Position numbers and translations under genes: made by a program. The notes under the pieces are model-generated. The model was not told where the DNA came from and searched no databases. It was given only the letters and a program-made list of their open reading frames with translations. From IMG/VR virus record IMGVR_UViG_3300021378_000158, positions 1 to 24,445 of that record: a stretch of 24,445 nt of DNA. One strand, 5' to 3'. This DNA comes from a virus. The first letter of the stretch is position 1; each line of letters opens with the position of its first letter. Shown here one piece after another: positions 6,988 to 14,193 of the stretch.

Positions 6988-7331
6988 GAAAACACCGGTT
7001 CACAAAGGTGAGACCGCCAAATCATGACGGGGCGGGACCCATGACGGTTAGACTTGATGTAGTACCCAGTCGGCTCAAGGTGACCTTCAGAAACCATGAA
7101 CCGCAGCATCGGTCCTAGCACTCGGGTGTCTACGCCTGTGCTGTCAATGACGCCTTTGCTCTGGCGGGTAGATATTTCGTCCCACACGTCGTCAACGATG
7201 AACTCACGGTTCTTCTTGCTTACTTTGAGAAGTACTGAGAAGACTTGTCGAAGCCAACGCTCTTCTTTAACTGACCATGCCCGAGCGTGTCCACGAACGA
7301 ATGATTTTGTTAACTGTGCTGGAGTAACCAT
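6984..7331 (-). CDS. hypothetical protein, possible winged helix, 115 aa
   Basis: A 115-residue basic protein with a predicted order of helices and a C-terminal beta pair: helices near 14-38 and 44-60, then VDTRVLGPMLRFMVSEGHLEPTG followed by YYIKSNRHGSRPVMIWR. The last part reads like the recognition helix and wing of a winged-helix domain, so DNA binding is plausible, though I cannot place it in a family. The start ATG at 7331 has a clear ribosome binding site (AAGGAG about seven bases upstream). Its stop is fused to the start of the Nmad1-like gene (GTGA). It lies 10 bp downstream of the coiled-coil protein gene. Confidence 0.75.
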   Translation of the reverse strand: MVTPAQLTKSFVRGHARAWSVKEERWLRQVFSVLLKVSKKNREFIVDDVWDEISTRQSKGVIDSTGVDTRVLGPMLRFMVSEGHLEPTGYYIKSNRHGSRPVMIWRSHLCEPVFS

Positions 7332-7341
7332 TTAATGCTCC

Positions 7342-7821
7342 TTACGGCGCCCATCGATTAGTTTTTCTGTTGCTGGATGACGTTCTTCGAGTAAGTTCCC
7401 TACTGATGAGATTGGAGTCCCGATCAAGGTTGTTCGACAGCGACTCGATAAGTTTTCGGTATGCGTAAACAACCTCTAACTCTTCCTTAAGTTTGACAAC
7501 TTGAGGATCTTGAGCAACCGCTGCTTTCGCGTAGGTCACTAACTTTTCCGCTCCACCGTTTGCTTTGCTGGCAAGCATTTTCATGCTCTCTAGTGATGAA
7601 ATCTTTTTTTCGAGCGAACGCTCGTCTACTTGTGCGCAGGAAACTTGTACGCCGACAAAGTCTGAGTAGGCGGTGTACTCGGAGTACAAGACCATTAAAT
7701 CTTCGTCACCCACTGATGTCAGGTCTCGAGGAAGTTCAGGTAAGTCATACCCGGGTTTCTTAGGCTCTCGAATACCTTGGGCAACAAGGGTGTCCATTGC
7801 TGTGCGAGAGGCGCTGTCCAT
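7342..7821 (-). CDS. coiled-coil hypothetical phage protein, 159 aa
   Basis: A 159-residue protein with a Pro-rich N-terminus (about 12-30) followed by long charged helices. Heptad-like leucine spacing is visible near 65-85 and 105-135, so a coiled coil is likely. The C-terminus is Arg/Ser-rich. ATG at 7821 is chosen because the upstream nuclease gene stops at 7830 and the preceding in-frame start would overlap it deeply. A helical partner of this kind right after a Cas4/RecB-like nuclease gene is a familiar actinophage arrangement, but no function is known to me. No cysteine pair or enzyme motif is present. Confidence 0.75.
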   Translation of the reverse strand: MDSASRTAMDTLVAQGIREPKKPGYDLPELPRDLTSVGDEDLMVLYSEYTAYSDFVGVQVSCAQVDERSLEKKISSLESMKMLASKANGGAEKLVTYAKAAVAQDPQVVKLKEELEVVYAYRKLIESLSNNLDRDSNLISRELTRRTSSSNRKTNRWAP

Positions 7822-7829
7822 ACGTAGGC

Positions 7830-8699
7830 TCACTCGGGAACCTCTATGCCTTTGCACGACTTGCAGCCCTCGGGTGAGATATTGCACGCAAGTGGAGTAC
7901 TTGCTCGCACGGCGCGGGCAATATCGAACGCGTTGTCGAGCATGTCCTTGACGATGAACGGGTCAGCCGTAACAACAAACTCTTTGTAGGACTGGTCTGC
8001 CTTGAGTTCATACAGGAACACAATTTCCGAAGGCGCGGACTCTAGAACTCCACGCTCTGCCATTCTGCGGGCAAGTTCCAAGTACAACTGGCCTTGACGA
8101 ATGTGTGTAGGAAAAGGACGGCGGACGTCACGCCATGCGCTAAAAAGATCGTTGCCGCCTTTGAACAAAGACGGCTGTTCAAGCCGCATGGTTCCTGAAC
8201 CAACTGACTTGATCTCAATCATGAAGTCTTCTTTAAGACCCTTAACCCAGCCGTCAGAGTGGCCAGCAATCATTAAGTCAGGGTCAGAAAGTGGAACCTC
8301 TTTGTAAGACACCTGTGGGTCTCCACACAAAGAGCATGCTTCGGGTGAAGTATCCCAGAAGCGATTGCCACAGTCGTGGCACTGCCACACGCCGTACATC
8401 CAGCCGCCTTCACGAATCCACTCTTGCCACTTGTGGTGAATAGAGTGACCTTCGTCAAAAATTGACTGCAGCCGAAGACCGGGACGATCCTCATTCTGGG
8501 TGACTCCGATAATTCGGAAGTAAGAGGCTCGAACGCAGAAATCGTTCTTTACAAGTTCTGACGGGTGTATGACGTCTTGACGTCGGGAAGTATCAAGTGG
8601 GCGAGTGAGCAGGTGTCGCTCAATAGGGCCGATAAGCCGGGTATCTGCTTTCTTGGTGTCAAGGAACTGCTTTAGTGAACCGCTTGGCTTTATTCCCAC
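7830..8699 (-). CDS. Cas4/RecB-like PD-(D/E)XK exonuclease with zinc-ribbon insert
   Basis: A 289-residue nuclease. H85 (DEGHSIHHKW), D149 (AGHSDGW), E162 and K164 (MIEIKS) and a downstream RQGQLYLELA box form the RecB-type active site. C55 plus C272, C279 and C282 sit where Cas4 and AddB place the four ligands of an iron-sulfur cluster. Between motifs there is an inserted CxxC-x11-CxxC zinc ribbon (C107, C110, C122, C125). The role is probably 5' or 3' end resection feeding the RecA-like recombinase. GTG at 8699 is preferred because GGAG lies seven bases upstream; the ATG at 8705 is only one base from that GGAG. Either start overlaps the whiB gene by about 40-47 bp. Confidence 0.88.
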   Translation of the reverse strand: MGIKPSGSLKQFLDTKKADTRLIGPIERHLLTRPLDTSRRQDVIHPSELVKNDFCVRASYFRIIGVTQNEDRPGLRLQSIFDEGHSIHHKWQEWIREGGWMYGVWQCHDCGNRFWDTSPEACSLCGDPQVSYKEVPLSDPDLMIAGHSDGWVKGLKEDFMIEIKSVGSGTMRLEQPSLFKGGNDLFSAWRDVRRPFPTHIRQGQLYLELARRMAERGVLESAPSEIVFLYELKADQSYKEFVVTADPFIVKDMLDNAFDIARAVRASTPLACNISPEGCKSCKGIEVPE

Positions 8700-9012
8700 C
8701 GTCATGCTCCAAAATAAACTGTTTGAGTGTTTTGGTTTTGCTGGACTTTTCCCACTTGCGCTGGAGATGACTGCGCTCGCGGTGGGACATGCCGCCCCAG
8801 ATGCCATGAGTGTCCTCCATCGAGATGGCGTACCAGAGGCACTGGCTGCGGACAGGGCATGGAGGATCTCCCTCGCCTGTGCCCCAACAAATAGACTTTG
8901 CTTTGTCGGCAATGGGCTTGTAGAGACGACGGTCTCTGGGTGGGAAGAAGATGTCGGTGTCGACGTCCATGCATTTGGCGGTGTATCGCCATGAGTGTGC
9001 GGGTTCTCTCAC
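8659..9012 (-). CDS. whiB: WhiB-family transcription factor
   Basis: A 117-residue WhiB-like protein. Four cysteines (C14, C42, C52, C58) would hold a 4Fe-4S cluster, followed by the family's G-I-W-G-G turn (70-74) and a basic C-terminal region (RERSHLQRKW and later Lys-rich residues) for DNA contact. Wbl proteins bind sigma factor region 4 and alter host promoter use; phage versions can block host whiB genes. Here C42 and C52 are separated by nine residues, whereas the usual spacing is two. GTG at 9012 is the start needed to include C14, with GGAGGT close upstream. A 120-bp leader gap with an extended -10 precedes it. The basic tail continues about 40 residues beyond the turn, longer than minimal phage WhiBs. 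Confidence 0.93.
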   Translation of the reverse strand: MREPAHSWRYTAKCMDVDTDIFFPPRDRRLYKPIADKAKSICWGTGEGDPPCPVRSQCLWYAISMEDTHGIWGGMSHRERSHLQRKWEKSSKTKTLKQFILEHDGGNKAKRFTKAVP

Positions 9013-9106
9013 GAGACCTCCGAAGCGTAAGTAACGGCTGCTGTGTCTTGTGCATCGGCAGGTGTGTACTTACGGCTTGGATACCGCTAGTTAATGGTCT
9101 GGAGGA

Positions 9107-9115
9107 ATTGTAGCA
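9107..9115 (-). promoter_or_regulatory. possible extended -10 promoter for whiB
   Basis: On the minus strand this reads TGCTACAAT, an extended -10 with five of six consensus bases. There is no good -35. It lies in the 120-bp gap (9013-9132) between the resolvase gene and whiB, and would give an untranslated leader of roughly 90 bases. No other feature was found in this gap. Confidence 0.35.
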
Positions 9116-9132
9116 TGCGTACGTTGTTGGCA

Positions 9133-9444
9133 TTACATGCCCCCCTCACGAAGAGCGATGAAATCGTTTTCATCAATGACTACATAGTCTTTTCCTTCGA
9201 GGTGAAATGCAAGGACTGGCATCCTGCCGTCCATGATGGCCTCAAGGCGAATCTTTTCCAGAACGGCTGAGGTCAGGCTGATGGATTTCTTGCTGGTGTA
9301 CTTGTGCTCAATGAGGAGATCCTCAGTGCGAACGTCTCCTTTTCGGCTCCAAAATGCGCCTGAGGCTGCGGTGCGCTGGCCGCCCAAGACTTTTTCCAGT
9401 CTCTTCTCATGATGCTGAGACTGTTTCTGGCCTTCAGTCTTCAT
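9133..9444 (-). CDS. PD-(D/E)XK Holliday-junction-resolvase-like nuclease
   Basis: A 103-residue nuclease of the compact archaeal-Hjc-like type. E13 in the first helix (HHEKRLEKVLGG), the Gly-rich loop AASGAFWSRKGDV with D37, then LLIEHKYT with E46 and K48 form the E-D-ExK active site. A helix (VLEKIRLEAIMDG) and strands MPVLAFHLEG and DYVVIDENDF complete the fold. It likely cuts branched DNA; a second, unrelated resolvase (RuvC-type, 5500-6033) is also encoded. The start ATG at 9444 overlaps the end of the upstream gene by 11 bases, so translation is probably coupled. Length is at the short end for the family but all motifs are present. Confidence 0.85.
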   Translation of the reverse strand: MKTEGQKQSQHHEKRLEKVLGGQRTAASGAFWSRKGDVRTEDLLIEHKYTSKKSISLTSAVLEKIRLEAIMDGRMPVLAFHLEGKDYVVIDENDFIALREGGM

Positions 9445-9763
9445 CGCCGTCCACTGTCATAGCGGCCAGTTCGCGGGCTGCTCCGAACGCGATTGCAGAA
9501 GTTCCCTCAAAATGACAGTGAATTTTGCGTATTTTCGCGGATAGATCTTTGCGTAGGTCTGCTTCTACACAGACTTTAGGGATTTGGGTGAGGGTGTCCG
9601 GGTGCTCTTGCACGAACTGCTCAGTCAGCATCTCTTCGTATGCAAAAAGGGCAGAAATCGCTGTAGACGCCAGCGACTGTGCATCTTCGGCAGAAAGGCT
9701 ATAACTCTCTTTCAGGACTTGTGCGACGTAGTTGTCACTTTCGGTGACGATCAAGTGCTCCAT
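9434..9763 (-). CDS. hypothetical acidic phage protein, 109 aa
   Basis: A 109-residue acidic, mostly helical protein that I do not recognise. Helices are likely at 10-22, 25-45 (DAQSLASTAISALFAYEEMLTEQ) and 68-82. The single strand-like IHCHFEGTSAIAFG precedes an acidic tail. C64 and C82 do not form a motif. The ATG at 9763 lies six bases after a good -10 (TACAGT), with TTGCAT 17 bp further up, so this message may be leaderless; the purine run AAAGG is too far upstream to act as a ribosome binding site. It appears to head a short operon with the resolvase gene. Confidence 0.7.
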   Translation of the reverse strand: MEHLIVTESDNYVAQVLKESYSLSAEDAQSLASTAISALFAYEEMLTEQFVQEHPDTLTQIPKVCVEADLRKDLSAKIRKIHCHFEGTSAIAFGAARELAAMTVDGDED

Positions 9764-9769
9764 GTGGAT

Positions 9770-9798
9770 ACTGTACCTTTCATTGCAAGTAGATGCAA
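9770..9798 (-). promoter_or_regulatory. putative leaderless promoter
   Basis: Minus strand: -35 TTGCAT (9793-9798), 17-bp spacer, -10 TACAGT (9770-9775). The -10 ends six bases before the ATG at 9763, which would place transcription initiation on the start codon, a common actinobacterial arrangement. Nearly the same hexamers and spacing occur at 15897-15925 and 18967-18995. Confidence 0.5.
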
Positions 9799-9829
9799 CA
9801 CCCGGACACCTGCGTGTCGGATTGATTTG

Positions 9830-10297
9830 TCAGGCTAATTGATTGCAGCGACTCCCTGCGATATACCAGTGCTGCTTGCCTTCACCGAATCTAAACGCCA
9901 CCCAGAAGGCACGGTCCTGCCAGTAGCGACTCCATTCATGAATAGGCTTGTCGCGTAGGTCACGGATCTCTTTCAGCCGGTGGCCGCCTGATTTCTTTTC
10001 TTCAGGAATCATCAAATACGTCAAGGAGACTCTCCAAGCACGATCCAAAAATTGGTACGCGCCTCTCGCTGATGATGTTTTGTTTGCTGCCCGATAGTTG
10101 AACCGGGACTCTTGATACATAATGCATTCCCGGAACTCTTCATGTTCGGGTGAGTGCCATTCGCCTAAGTAAAGACTTGGCTGATAACCCAACCAGCGGG
10201 CTTTTTTGTCAACGCTGGTTTGCTCCGCAGTAGCGGGGGTGGTGCTGAGTAGAAGTCCTGCAAGTAGTGCTGTTACTAATACAAGTTGCTTATTCAT
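9830..10297 (-). CDS. exported lysozyme/transglycosylase-like protein
   Basis: A 155-residue protein with a Sec-type signal peptide: a Lys at residue 3, a hydrophobic core (LVLVTALLAGLLLS), and a probable cleavage after Ala-Thr-Ala near residue 24. The mature part has the pattern of small lysozyme-fold transglycosylases: E57 and C58, then Y-Q-E63-S with the likely catalytic Glu, then an Asn/Ala/Ser-rich loop and RGAYQFLDRAWR. Such domains occur in Rpf-like muralytic proteins and in phage lysins. Location between DNA-metabolism genes is unusual for an endolysin. ATG at 10297 is preferred over an upstream start because GGAGA lies four bases before it and the signal peptide begins there. A role in late lysis, cell-wall weakening or superinfection exclusion remains open. 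Confidence 0.78.
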   Translation of the reverse strand: MNKQLVLVTALLAGLLLSTTPATAEQTSVDKKARWLGYQPSLYLGEWHSPEHEEFRECIMYQESRFNYRAANKTSSARGAYQFLDRAWRVSLTYLMIPEEKKSGGHRLKEIRDLRDKPIHEWSRYWQDRAFWVAFRFGEGKQHWYIAGSRCNQLA

Positions 10298-10371
10298 AAT
10301 TCTCCAATGCTTGAGGGATATGTCAAGTCTTGGCAATAGGCGGCTCCTCTACTCTGCTAGTGATTAGGTCT

Positions 10372-11415
10372 TTACGAAACTTCCTGCGGTCGCGGAACAT
10401 CAACAGTTGTAAGCGCAAGGTGCTCCAACTCTTCGCGCAGATCGACCATCTCCCGGATGCCTTGTACAACGGCGTCCATTCCGTTCCACTTGTCGTCTTT
10501 GAAGTAATACCAAGCACCCTTACGAGTGATGATCTCCTTGACTATGCACAGGGAAGCAATCTCTTTAGCGAAGTCGTATTCCCCGGGAGCGCACTCGCCG
10601 CCCTCGTCGAAATACATATCGACGTAAGCGACCCTGTGCGGTGGGGCTGACTTGTTCTTGAGTGTGCGCATACGGATTCTCTGTCCAATTCGCTTTTTGT
10701 TTCCACTTGGGCCGATTTCCACCCAGTCGTCTCGCTTCACCTCAGTACGTGTGAAGTACGCAAAATCTTTCCCAACACCTCCGGGTGTTGTACGGGGATC
10801 ACCGTGCATGACGCCAATCTTGAAACGCCACTGATTAATCATGATCCCAATAATTGGGCGCTCAGACTCCGTTAACGACCTCTGCATCGCAGCGCCTACC
10901 TTGCGAAAGAACTTATTAGTGAGTAAAGCGCCTCTACCGATAGTCATTTCGTCCATACTTTTGGCAACCTCAGGCGACGGCGTAAGCGCAGGAAGCGAGT
11001 CGATGACGATGCAGTCGATGGCTTTAGACTCAGCAAAAGCAATGCAAGCGTCGTACGCCTCTTCCATCACGGTTGTCTCAATGACGATCACCCGGGCGGG
11101 GTCCACACCGCACTTCTCCGCCCACGTAGGTACCCACGGCTCAGCAGCAACCCAGACGGCTGTCCACTCAGGGTCTCGAAACTGGTTCTCCGCAATAGTC
11201 TTAAGGGCGAGAAAGGACTTACCGTGACTAGGCTCACCGACAAGTTCGTGCCACTGGTTGGCTGGCCACCCACCACCGAGGATGTAGTCAAACGTCACGG
11301 AGCCGGTGGGTACTCGACCGCCATGCTGGGTAATGGAACTGGCGATAACGGCAACGCTCCCGCCCATCTTCTTATTCAGGGCAGCGATGACAGACTTTGC
11401 TTCAGGGTTGATCAT
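10372..11415 (-). CDS. recA: RecA-like recombinase
   Basis: A 347-residue RecA/UvsX-type ATPase. Residues 36-60 (PTGSVTFDYILGGGWPANQWHELVG) lead into Walker A GEPSHGKS (60-67), a catalytic-Glu-like segment WVAAEPW near 90, and Walker B CIVIDSLPAL near 135. The following TIGRGALLTNKFFRKV and IGIMINQWRFKIGV, with a Gly-rich loop GGVGKDF, match the core and DNA-binding loops of phage RecA proteins. It would carry out strand exchange with the SSB-like and Cas4-like proteins. The start ATG at 11415 has AGGAG six bases upstream. The gap after it (10298-10371) holds no gene; a TTGACA hexamer is present there without a convincing -10. Confidence 0.9.
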   Translation of the reverse strand: MINPEAKSVIAALNKKMGGSVAVIASSITQHGGRVPTGSVTFDYILGGGWPANQWHELVGEPSHGKSFLALKTIAENQFRDPEWTAVWVAAEPWVPTWAEKCGVDPARVIVIETTVMEEAYDACIAFAESKAIDCIVIDSLPALTPSPEVAKSMDEMTIGRGALLTNKFFRKVGAAMQRSLTESERPIIGIMINQWRFKIGVMHGDPRTTPGGVGKDFAYFTRTEVKRDDWVEIGPSGNKKRIGQRIRMRTLKNKSAPPHRVAYVDMYFDEGGECAPGEYDFAKEIASLCIVKEIITRKGAWYYFKDDKWNGMDAVVQGIREMVDLREELEHLALTTVDVPRPQEVS

Positions 11416-11427
11416 GTAGGGCTCCTA

Positions 11428-11769
11428 TTAAGTGGGCATTCCTTGTTGGGGTCTTCCTTGGGTGTACCCGCATGAGTAGCAACGGGGCGCGACTGCTGAA
11501 CCGCTGTTTGAACGAGAGAAAAACAAGTTGCTACCGCATGAGGGACAGTTACCAAAGTCAGTCCGCGCCGCCTCTCCGCCAGACCACTGCATCGACGCCT
11601 CCGCAAAGTTTTCGGCCGTTACCTGAATCCCGGGGGAGGACTGCGGCGTGGGTCGGGGCATCGGTGGAATCCGGGGAGGGGCTGGTGCCCGTATAGGAGG
11701 CGTTGACGAGGGCGGTGTTGAAGCACTGTCAGACTTGAGTTTGTTTGCCCACCACGACTGGTTACTCAT
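11428..11769 (-). CDS. proline-rich protein with C-terminal zinc ribbon, 113 aa
   Basis: A 113-residue protein. Residues 15-50 are dominated by Pro, Ser, Thr and Arg and should be disordered. A short helix follows (VTAENFAEASMQW), and the C-terminus is a two-CxxC zinc ribbon: CPSCGS near 75 and CYSCGY near 97. Small actinophage proteins with this disordered-linker plus zinc-ribbon design often sit beside recombination or replication genes and may be adaptors for DNA or for a partner; no function is established to my knowledge. The ATG at 11769 is six bases after GGTGA, and a TTG at 11775 directly abuts the upstream stop but lacks a ribosome binding site. It precedes the RecA-like gene by 12 bp. 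Confidence 0.78.
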   Translation of the reverse strand: MSNQSWWANKLKSDSASTPPSSTPPIRAPAPPRIPPMPRPTPQSSPGIQVTAENFAEASMQWSGGEAARTDFGNCPSCGSNLFFSRSNSGSAVAPRCYSCGYTQGRPQQGMPT

Positions 11770-11775
11770 GGACAA

Positions 11776-12189
11776 TCACCGCGCAAACTTGTATTCGATG
11801 ACACCAAGGTCTTCTAACTGAGCGACTGTTGCTAGAGATGACGTGTACGTTGCAGCCCTAATGATCGTCAGCATGTCGTGGATATCGTCTTCCGAAGGCG
11901 AAATGGACTCCGCATCGGTCATAGCCGTCAAGATCATTGACGCGGTGGTCTTGCTGAATTCCTCGATGAGCATTTGCAGCGGAGCCAAAGCCTTAAGTCT
12001 GGCAAGAGACTCTGCCGAGTCTTCATCCAAAGCGTCATCGTTGAGTGGTGCTAAGTTCATCCACTCGCGCACCTCGGCGGGTGGCAACAGGCGAGTGTCC
12101 AATGCGTACTTATATATGGAGTCCTCAAAAGACATCATCTGGTTGATGATTACTTTTGGATGACTCTTCTTGCGCCTAGACTTAAACAT
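11776..12189 (-). CDS. hypothetical helical phage protein, 137 aa
   Basis: A 137-residue protein starting MFKSRRKKSHPK, so with a strongly basic first dozen residues. The rest is mostly acidic helices: DSIYKYALDTRLLPPAEVREWMNL near 22-45, and amphipathic helices up to the C-terminus. No metal-binding motif or catalytic signature. The start at 12189 overlaps the polymerase stop as TGATG, so it is translationally coupled to polA. Conserved small partners in this position could be polymerase accessory factors, but there is no sequence evidence for that. A longer start at 12207 would extend into polA and has no support. Confidence 0.75.
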   Translation of the reverse strand: MFKSRRKKSHPKVIINQMMSFEDSIYKYALDTRLLPPAEVREWMNLAPLNDDALDEDSAESLARLKALAPLQMLIEEFSKTTASMILTAMTDAESISPSEDDIHDMLTIIRAATYTSSLATVAQLEDLGVIEYKFAR

Positions 12190-14168
12190 CACTTTGCCTC
12201 TCCCCACTTATCAACTATTTTTATGTCGGCAACTAGCGGAACCTTGAAAAGGTTGACACCCTCCATTGCTTCCCTGATGCGCTCAGCAGTTTCTTCGGCG
12301 TGGTCTTGAGGTGCAGTTGTGACCAACTCGTCGTGAACGGTCAAGATGATTTTTGACGTCTCAGGAACCATCTGGAATGCACGAACCATTGCAATTTTCA
12401 TGACATCGGCTGCGCTGCCTTGAATCAGTGTGTTGAACGCCTGACGCTCGGCCTTACTGACCAGCCATCTTTCACGGCTGACCAAGTCGGGTAGGTACCG
12501 TCGGCGTCCCGTAATCGTTCCGACGTAAGGAACGGGAGCCTTCTTCCGTGCTGTTCTGATGGTCAAGTGCTTGAGTTTGGGAATGTTCTTAAACTTCTCC
12601 GAAAACTCTTCAAGAAGTTGAGTTGCATCGGTCGCTGTACATCCGATCTGACGAGCAATTTTGTCTGCCCCTACTCCGTAGGCGATGGAAAGAACAAGAA
12701 CTTTGCCCGCCTTACGATCGACACCCATCGTCTCTCCAATGGCTGTGTAGATATCACCGCCGGACCTGTAGGTCTCCAGCATCACTGGGTCTTTAGAGAA
12801 TGATGCAATCATGCGAGGTTCAATCTGGGAGTAGTCCGCCACGACCAGTTGGTGACCTTCGGGAGCCACAAATAGGTTCCTAATTAACTTCCCGTACTCA
12901 GACCCGGGAGCAGGGACGTTCTGGAGGTTGGGATTCCGAGAAGAGAACCTTCCCGTAGCAGCACCGATTTGGTTGAAGTCTGTGTGCAACCGCCCACGAT
13001 CCAGCAGTGGAGCCTTTATTTGCCGAGTTGATTTACCGTTGGTAACCCTAACAACAACACCGCCCATATAGGGGGTTACGTACGTTGTGAGCAGTTTATT
13101 AAGGTCTGAGTACTCAAGGAGAGCGTCGACAAGTTGATCGTTACCTTTGTATATCTCAAGTGCATCAGCGGAGACGCTGTAGTCCAAAATCGACAGTTCT
13201 ACTTTGGTTCTCTTCTTCTCTTTGCCACCGAGGGTCAACAACTTAGGTTGAAGACCTCGACCGCCTTCCTTCTTAGAACCATATAAAAGTCTTTGCTTAA
13301 CTGCTGTCGAGTTTATGTTGAACTCTTCACCAGCAATACGAAAGATCTTTCCTTTCGACTCTTCGATATCTATCTCGAGCCTGCCCTTAAGAGAAGTAAG
13401 CGCCTCCGTATCAAGTAGAGCGCCCGATAGTCGCATCTCGGTCACGACGCGGAGTACCTGCATCTCGAGGTCAAATACTTTTGAAAGGTTGTCCTGCTCT
13501 ATTCTTTCTCTCAGAACCTTCCACACCTCGATGGTGGCCACGACGTCTAGATCCGAGTAGCGAGCCACCTCGTCAAATGAGTACTTCTCAATCTCTGCGC
13601 CGACACCTTTGACCATCTCGATACCTGCGTACTGCTTAGAGACATCCTTGAGGCCGTATCCAAAAGACTTTGAAGAGTCCACCTGAAAGGCTGCGATCAT
13701 GGTGTCGAAGTACGGTGCGGAGGGGACGCCATCTAAGTATTTAGTCACTGAGCCAAGATCAAAAGCGAGGTTGTGACCAATCTTCAAATGGCGGTCACTT
13801 TTGAATATGTCTGCTAAGTGTGAGAACACAAATGTGCGGGTTAACTGAGCGGGTGGGTCGGTGAATACCTTTACTTCTTTCTTAATGTCGGTGCTGTAAT
13901 CCTGTGGGCGGATTAGCAACCCCTTCTCAATACGCTGGGCTGCGGACTCTCGTAGCGGGTACTGGGACTCAACAAAGTCACCATTGGGGTGTCCCATAGG
14001 AATTACCCATGACTCTTCGCCATCTGAAATGGAAATCCAAGTGACGTTGTTTCTCCACGGGTCTCCCCGGTGGTCACCAAGGGTTTCCACATCAAAGCAG
14101 AAAATCTCTCCTGCGCGTAATTTTTCCAACATCGAAAAGAATGCTGACTCGTCAGTTATGACGTTCAC
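12189..14168 (-). CDS. polA: family A DNA polymerase with 3'-5' exonuclease
   Basis: A 659-residue polymerase lacking the 5' nuclease domain of bacterial Pol I. Exonuclease motifs are D26 and E28 (CFDVETL), N133 with D137 (GHNLAFD), and Y204 with D208. Polymerase motif A is VVADYSQIEPR (D445), motif B is R485-x3-K489 with Y497-G498, and motif C is TVHDELV (H612, D613, E614). All catalytic residues are present, so it should replicate the phage genome with proofreading. The residue aligned with E. coli Phe762 is Leu493. Start is GTG at 14168, with AGGAG five bases upstream. A 90-bp gap with two hairpins separates it from ssb upstream, while the next gene is coupled to it by TGATG. Confidence 0.96.
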   Translation of the reverse strand: MNVITDESAFFSMLEKLRAGEIFCFDVETLGDHRGDPWRNNVTWISISDGEESWVIPMGHPNGDFVESQYPLRESAAQRIEKGLLIRPQDYSTDIKKEVKVFTDPPAQLTRTFVFSHLADIFKSDRHLKIGHNLAFDLGSVTKYLDGVPSAPYFDTMIAAFQVDSSKSFGYGLKDVSKQYAGIEMVKGVGAEIEKYSFDEVARYSDLDVVATIEVWKVLRERIEQDNLSKVFDLEMQVLRVVTEMRLSGALLDTEALTSLKGRLEIDIEESKGKIFRIAGEEFNINSTAVKQRLLYGSKKEGGRGLQPKLLTLGGKEKKRTKVELSILDYSVSADALEIYKGNDQLVDALLEYSDLNKLLTTYVTPYMGGVVVRVTNGKSTRQIKAPLLDRGRLHTDFNQIGAATGRFSSRNPNLQNVPAPGSEYGKLIRNLFVAPEGHQLVVADYSQIEPRMIASFSKDPVMLETYRSGGDIYTAIGETMGVDRKAGKVLVLSIAYGVGADKIARQIGCTATDATQLLEEFSEKFKNIPKLKHLTIRTARKKAPVPYVGTITGRRRYLPDLVSRERWLVSKAERQAFNTLIQGSAADVMKIAMVRAFQMVPETSKIILTVHDELVTTAPQDHAEETAERIREAMEGVNLFKVPLVADIKIVDKWGEAK

Positions 14169-14193
14169 AAAGACTCCTAAGGTTTGAGGTGGA

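Noticed and set aside
8702-9133. Separate gene in the region of whiB and its leader
   Set aside because: This open frame is basic and low-complexity, overlaps whiB completely and has no ribosome binding site. It is a shadow of whiB.
9802-9820. Hairpin (GACAC/GTGTC) as a terminator after the gene at 9830-10297
   Set aside because: The stem is five base pairs plus a bulged extension, and no T tract follows on the minus strand. Too weak to call.
10298-10371. Promoter with consensus TTGACA upstream of the lysozyme-like gene
   Set aside because: The -35 is perfect, but no acceptable -10 lies 16-18 bp downstream, so it was not listed as a promoter.
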